A DNA stretch of 64,000 nt from positions 88,283 to 152,282 of the forward strand of contig NZ_BAJQ01000002.1 in NCBI RefSeq assembly GCF_000613785.1, given 5' to 3'. The notes under the pieces are model-generated. The model was not told the DNA's origin. It made no database searches and was given only the letters and a program-made list of their open reading frames with translations. The DNA is from Segatella oulorum JCM 14966 (GTDB taxonomy: Bacteria; Bacteroidota; Bacteroidia; Bacteroidales; Bacteroidaceae). A program made the translations under genes and the position numbers. Below, piece after piece: positions 60,046 to 64,000 of the stretch (its first letter is position 1; each line of letters begins with the position of its first letter).

Positions 60046-61115
60046 AGCAAAGGAATGCGCTTCATGAGTTCGCGAAAGAACCAAGCCAAGGCCAAACTGG
60101 CCACCACATAGAGCAAAAGGCCCGCATAATAGTCGCCTTGCCGGCTCAAAGGAATGAAGATTTTGCGCGTGATGGGGTGGCAAACGAAGAGGGCTGCGCT
60201 CACACCGCCCATCCAAATGAGTCCCGATTGCAGCCAGTGGGCGTGGAAATAGGTGATGAGTTTCACCAAGGTCACCGTGGCGATGCACACCAACAGGGGC
60301 ACCAACGTCCAGCCCACCATCGTGGTGCTTCCCACCAACACGCCGATAGTCGACACCACAAACAGGCAGCTCACGGCACGACTCGACAGTTCGCGCCCAT
60401 AACGCGCATAGAGAATGCCGAAACCAAAGGGCAACATGCCGCCCATGAAATTATAACGATAGCGGTTCATGGCCTCGCTCTCGGGCGGCAACAGCAGCTG
60501 CACGGCCACGCAAACCACCATCAACCCTGCCACCACTTTCCACGAACGGCGACACACCAGCAGGCGGAAAACGAAATAGCATTGCAGCATGAGCCCGAAA
60601 AACCAGTAGGGACCCGGCCAGATGATGTCGTCGGGATGGGGCAAAAGATTGTTAAACATGCCGAGCATCGCCACCACATCGAGCACCTGATAATGGTGGG
60701 AATGGGGCGTGATGAGGTCGAGCATGGTGAAGGCCACGAAGCCCACAATCATCATCTTAAACAACTTTTTATAGTGAAACAGCATGAAGGTGTTCAGCCC
60801 TCGCCACGGTTTCGACGCGATGATGGGCGGCAACACGGGGCCATTCTCATATTTCATCACCAACCCATAGGCGCTGAGAAACAGGAAGATAGGCACACCA
60901 TAATGACCAAAGAACGACAACACATGCAGCGGCAGCAGCGCATCGGGGTGGGCGATGGCGCGCAGAAAGTCGCGCACGTTGGTGCTGAAAAACTGGTATT
61001 CGTTTTCTTTCACCACCGGATTGAGCCAATGGCAATAGTTATGCAGAAAGATTCCGATGATGGCCAGACCACGCATGGCCTCGCATTCACCGCGCGTCAA
61101 CAGTTCATTTCTCAT
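60042..61115 (-). CDS. Acyltransferase family 3 membrane protein
   Basis: 357-residue polytopic acyltransferase. The N-terminus MRNELLTRGECEAMRGLAIIGIFLHNYCHWL carries the R...FLHN motif, and FFGHYGVPIFLFLSAYGL the second conserved element. About ten membrane helices follow. I chose 61115 because the conserved N-terminus starts there; it overlaps the EptA-like gene by 11 bases. It is probably an O-acetyl or other O-acyl transfer to an envelope polysaccharide; the acceptor is not known. Confidence 0.87.
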   Translation of the reverse strand: MRNELLTRGECEAMRGLAIIGIFLHNYCHWLNPVVKENEYQFFSTNVRDFLRAIAHPDALLPLHVLSFFGHYGVPIFLFLSAYGLVMKYENGPVLPPIIASKPWRGLNTFMLFHYKKLFKMMIVGFVAFTMLDLITPHSHHYQVLDVVAMLGMFNNLLPHPDDIIWPGPYWFFGLMLQCYFVFRLLVCRRSWKVVAGLMVVCVAVQLLLPPESEAMNRYRYNFMGGMLPFGFGILYARYGRELSSRAVSCLFVVSTIGVLVGSTTMVGWTLVPLLVCIATVTLVKLITYFHAHWLQSGLIWMGGVSAALFVCHPITRKIFIPLSRQGDYYAGLLLYVVASLALAWFFRELMKRIPLL

Positions 61116-62952
61116 GTTTAGCTTTGTTTTTTTGCTTGAAAAATTGGGTGCGCAGGGCGTCATAATCGGCCGTTCCTTTGAGCAATCGGGGGCGCGCCTC
61201 GTCATATTCATCACTCAAGACGTTGTATTTTGCGTGATAATCCTTGGCCGAAATGCCCGCCAAATAGAGCAACATGTGGGGCAAGGCATCGGTCATCAGC
61301 CGGCGTTTGCGGGCTTGAACGATGGCCCGAAACAGCTCGGGACGCCGATGGGCATAGCGTGGAGCGCAATAAATCCAAAACGGAATCTCGAACTCATAAT
61401 GTGCCAACGGCCAGTCGATTTGCGCCGAATGGTTGCGACAAAAGAAGCCGCGATTTTCCTCATAGCATTCCTCACCGTGGTCGGGCATGTAGATGACGAT
61501 GGCATCTTTGTTGGCAAAACGCCGGCAAATCTGGTCGACAATCGAGTCGTTGTAACGCACGGCGTTGTCATAATCGGCCAAAATCATGCGCTGCTTCTGC
61601 GTGAGTTCGGGGCGCAACCGCTCGTAGCGTTCGGCCACAAACTTCTTGCGTTCAGGCGGATAGCGGTCGCGATAGTTCATGTGCTGGCCGATGAGATGGA
61701 AGATGATGAGGTTGTGTTGCCGCAAATCAATCTTGCCCGCTTTGAGGAAATCGTCGTAATCCTGCAACAAGCCCGCGTCGTAACGGTGGAGCGCGGTATT
61801 GCGCAAGTCAAACTGAGCACGGTTCAACGTGGGGTTGTTGAGAAAAAATCCGCCACTGAAATCAAACACAGCCGCGGCAGGCTTCATCAGAAACTGGTTG
61901 GTGAGGAACGTCACCTTGTAGCCCGCCTTCTTGAAAATCTCGGGGAAAAGCGGATAGTCGCACCACTCGCCTTGCTGCCCCACGACGTGCATGGAGAACA
62001 CATTTTTAAACACATAGCTCGTGAGGTTCCACGGCGCAACCACGTCGGTGAACGGCACCAAGAACCCTGTTCGGGCGCGCCGCTCTTGCCTTGGCGTGGT
62101 GGGCAGCTGGTAACCATACTGATGGGAGTGATGCCTGCCATAGCTTTCGCCAATGATGAGCACGATGGTGGGCGAGCGAAACGAGCAGCTGTCAACGCTC
62201 ACCTTGTCGGCAGCCGCCACCAATTTGTCCACCTGGTGGCTGGCTAAGTCGTTGGCATAGAGGCTGAAAACCAAGCGCAGCATGGGGTTGTAGAGCACAC
62301 CGTGGTGCTTATTGGTGAGCGTATGTTCCACCTCGCCGATGGTCTTAGCGCTCATCAGCCGATGCACCTTCACCTTGTTCTCCCACGCATCGCAGCCACA
62401 GGCCACCCAACCCGTCACGGCAAGCACGGAAAAAGCTACTTCAACGGGCAGCGAAAGCGCATATTTTGGCCAGTAAAACAGGCGGTATCGTGGTGCGAAA
62501 TGCAGCAAAAGGTTGACGCCGATGAGCAGCAAAATCCAACCTAAGTTGCTGAAAATGAGGTCGGCCGACACCAGCGTGGTGAGAAACTCCCATGCCTCAC
62601 GGCCGTTGGTTTCGCCCACTAACATGAGCATCGAGGGGTTGAGCGTCGAGGAGAACGTCACGTAGCAATAGGCATCCACCAAGGCCACGCCATAGAACAC
62701 CACATAGAGCATCAACCGAAGCCGGCGCCGCCACCGCTCGGGCACCAACGTCAAGGCGGCCACCAGCAAATAAAGGTCGAAGAAAAGTTCGGTGTAGAGG
62801 TGGTCATAGAGCCTGGCATCCTTGTAAGGACCCAGCGTCACCCAGGCGCTGACGCACCCCAACAGGTACATCATCACGAAGAAAAGCGCATTGCTTTTCA
62901 GCGGTTTCCAGCCCACCGCGAGCCACTTCATCCATGTTTCTTGTTTCATCAT
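61105..62952 (-). CDS. Phosphoethanolamine transferase-like membrane sulfatase-fold protein
   Basis: 615-residue protein with five N-terminal membrane helices and a periplasmic alkaline-phosphatase-fold domain. The family motifs are LIIGESYGRHHSHQYGY (metal and substrate site), APWNLTSYVFKNVFSMH with the candidate catalytic Thr, and YMPDHGEECYEE with metal ligands. It resembles EptA/CptA enzymes that add phosphoethanolamine to lipid A or core sugars and change charge and polymyxin sensitivity. Substrate identity is inference. It heads the five-gene minus-strand operon from a near-consensus promoter. Confidence 0.85.
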   Translation of the reverse strand: MMKQETWMKWLAVGWKPLKSNALFFVMMYLLGCVSAWVTLGPYKDARLYDHLYTELFFDLYLLVAALTLVPERWRRRLRLMLYVVFYGVALVDAYCYVTFSSTLNPSMLMLVGETNGREAWEFLTTLVSADLIFSNLGWILLLIGVNLLLHFAPRYRLFYWPKYALSLPVEVAFSVLAVTGWVACGCDAWENKVKVHRLMSAKTIGEVEHTLTNKHHGVLYNPMLRLVFSLYANDLASHQVDKLVAAADKVSVDSCSFRSPTIVLIIGESYGRHHSHQYGYQLPTTPRQERRARTGFLVPFTDVVAPWNLTSYVFKNVFSMHVVGQQGEWCDYPLFPEIFKKAGYKVTFLTNQFLMKPAAAVFDFSGGFFLNNPTLNRAQFDLRNTALHRYDAGLLQDYDDFLKAGKIDLRQHNLIIFHLIGQHMNYRDRYPPERKKFVAERYERLRPELTQKQRMILADYDNAVRYNDSIVDQICRRFANKDAIVIYMPDHGEECYEENRGFFCRNHSAQIDWPLAHYEFEIPFWIYCAPRYAHRRPELFRAIVQARKRRLMTDALPHMLLYLAGISAKDYHAKYNVLSDEYDEARPRLLKGTADYDALRTQFFKQKNKAKHEK

Positions 62953-62992
62953 GCTGTTTACATCAACCTTGTCTTCCGAGCGTTTAGTTTTG

Positions 62993-63023
62993 CAAAGTTA
63001 ATGGAAACGCCGCAATCGGCAAA
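62993..63023 (-). promoter_or_regulatory. Promoter of the envelope-modification operon
   Basis: On the minus strand TAACTTTG (62993-63000) with TTTG (63020-63023) 19 bases upstream, giving a leader of about 40 bases. Confidence 0.75.
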
Positions 63024-63104
63024 GGAAAGTGGGCACACAAATGCGAAAAACATGAAAAAGATGGGGCATCAGGAGCCGCCGTTGCCATTTTTTTGGCCGA
63101 AAAC

Positions 63105-63136
63105 TTGCAAGCCCGATGCGCGATTTCGTATATTTG
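63105..63136 (+). promoter_or_regulatory. Promoter of the terminal plus-strand gene
   Basis: TTG at 63105-63107 and TATATTTG at 63129-63136 (21-base spacer), divergent from the envelope operon, with a leader of about 110 bases. Confidence 0.65.
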
Positions 63137-63253
63137 TGCCCAAACAACCTGATGCGAAGTGCGCTGCAACCCACCGGACAAAGCAGCCCCAAGCAGAACG
63201 AAACAAACGCAACAAACTGTCGCACAGCATGTTGCAACTTAATAATTTTAACA

Positions 63254-64000
63254 ATGCAAAACAAGGAAATCCACACACGCGGTGCCCACAAACGGCCGCA
63301 CCAACCCAAAGTCTCGGGCAAGTTTCTGCTGCTCGACACACGTCTTCTCAACAGCCCCGACCTCTTTCGCCTGCGCGAAACGATGGGCATGGAGGGCTGG
63401 GGCATGGCACTCTTCGTGCTCAACTATCTGCTGGAACACGGCGAATGGGGACGTGCGCCGCTGCATGCCGTGACCGATTTGGCGCGCATGTGCCACAAAA
63501 ACAAGCGCTCGATGATGGCGTTGCTCACCGACTATCCCACGCTGTTCGAAATTGAAGCGGGCGGAAAGGTGTTCAACAGCCCCTACCTGCGGCAGTGTTT
63601 GGGCGGAGAAAAAATAAAAATAAATCAAAAATCCTGCGGTTTAGAAACATTAACAAATGAGCCATCTGATAATCAATCTCTTAGCCTGCATAGGATAAAG
63701 GATGAAAGGATAAAAAAGAAAAACGACGAAGAAAAAGAAACCACCGCCGCCGATGCCGCCGATGCCGTTGCAAAGAAAGCGGAAAAGGGCGCAAAACAGC
63801 CCGCAGCTTCGGGCACCGAAGAGGCGGAAGTTGTTGGTCGTTCAGTCGTAAAGGGAGCAAAACAGCGTGTGACCTCGGGCACCGAAGAGGCGAAAATGGT
63901 TGGTCATCCGGTCGTAAAGGGAGCAAAACAGCGTGTGACCTCGGGCACCGAAGAGGCGAGAATGGTTGCTCGTTCAGTGGCAAGGGGAGCTAAACACGCC
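63254..64000 (+). CDS. Protein with N-terminal DUF4373-like domain and 22-residue repeats, 3' end outside window
   Basis: Frame open from ATG 63254 to the window edge (249 codons). Residues about 18-115 (KVSGKFLLLDTRLLNSPDLF, then MGMEGWGMALFVLNYLLEHG and DLARMCHKNKRSMMALLTDY) resemble the helix-turn-helix-like N-terminal domain of DUF4373 / Lin1244-type replication-linked proteins; the likeness is remote. A Lys/Asp/Glu-rich linker follows, then repeats of 22 residues opening SGTEEA. No signal peptide is seen. Function is unknown; DNA binding is plausible. Confidence 0.65.
   Translation, partial: MQNKEIHTRGAHKRPHQPKVSGKFLLLDTRLLNSPDLFRLRETMGMEGWGMALFVLNYLLEHGEWGRAPLHAVTDLARMCHKNKRSMMALLTDYPTLFEIEAGGKVFNSPYLRQCLGGEKIKINQKSCGLETLTNEPSDNQSLSLHRIKDERIKKKNDEEKETTAADAADAVAKKAEKGAKQPAASGTEEAEVVGRSVVKGAKQRVTSGTEEAKMVGHPVVKGAKQRVTSGTEEARMVARSVARGAKHA
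63783..64000 (+). repeat. In-frame 66-bp coding repeats
   Basis: Units start with TCGGGCACCGAAGAGGCG at 63809, 63875 and 63941, exactly 66 bases (22 codons) apart; the third runs off the window. A partial copy precedes the first. Copies differ mainly in a few codons, so recent expansion is likely. Confidence 0.85.

Noticed and set aside
61057..62247. Long plus-strand frame of 396 codons
   Set aside because: Antisense shadow of the EptA-like gene, with no motif.

Overview
The window is a chromosomal segment of a Bacteroidota, most likely a Prevotellaceae member. Supporting signs are Bacteroidota-type promoters (a -7 box TAnnTTTG with TTTG about 20 bases upstream), adjacent type IX secretion genes porU and porV, many lipoprotein signals, a TonB receptor, MsrB-MsrA and C26-M19 fusions, and base composition near half G+C by eye. 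I see no prophage, insertion sequence or CRISPR array.

Layout. 1-2762: the 3' part of argS, an RNase H and a GDSL-type lipoprotein. 3006-9087: a tight TonB receptor / MFS / hemN / protoporphyrinogen oxidase operon, which suggests import and finishing of porphyrin precursors. 9218-13986 (-): a GH2 beta-galactosidase and enolase. 14572-18479: NamZ-like exo-muramidase, Na+ symporter and AmpC-like serine hydrolase, which looks like MurNAc/muropeptide recovery. 19020-21427 (-): three consecutive FKBP isomerases. 21634-26999: a sirtuin facing a GH3 / Ig-like lipoprotein / DUF3108 operon. 27279-31812: tRNA-Gly, tRNA-Leu, two envelope lipoproteins and comM. 32283-37061: a papain-like lipoprotein, a U32 peptidase, SufE, an RNA methyltransferase and MsrB-MsrA. 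37108-41533 (-): tRNA-Arg, a small protein, a cysteine desulfidase-like protein and DsbD. 41858-44724: acpP-fabF-rnc. 45067-52657: FAH protein, porU, porV, ispF and a membrane protein. 52705-57996: an AAA/DUF4143 ATPase with iterated promoter repeats, an Lrp regulator with a C26-M19 fusion enzyme, and two small membrane proteins. 58004-62952 (-): an envelope-modification operon. 63254-64000: the start of a helix-turn-helix-like protein with a 22-residue repeat tail.

Three things stand out. First, several intergenic regions carry a degenerate repeat family with a strict 22-bp period (largest 18669-18955; others near 2836, 14201, 23288, 37810 and 50576, plus a 44-bp derivative at 37908). Second, eight genes are broken by short deletions, and seven of the sites are loss of one G from RGGC read on one strand. 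Essential genes (fabF, rnc) are among them, so systematic sequencing error is the best explanation. Third, the AAA/DUF4143 ATPase gene has three 16-bp repeats spaced exactly 33 bp, with the nearest abutting its -7 box. All family assignments come from reading the sequence; no searches were run.
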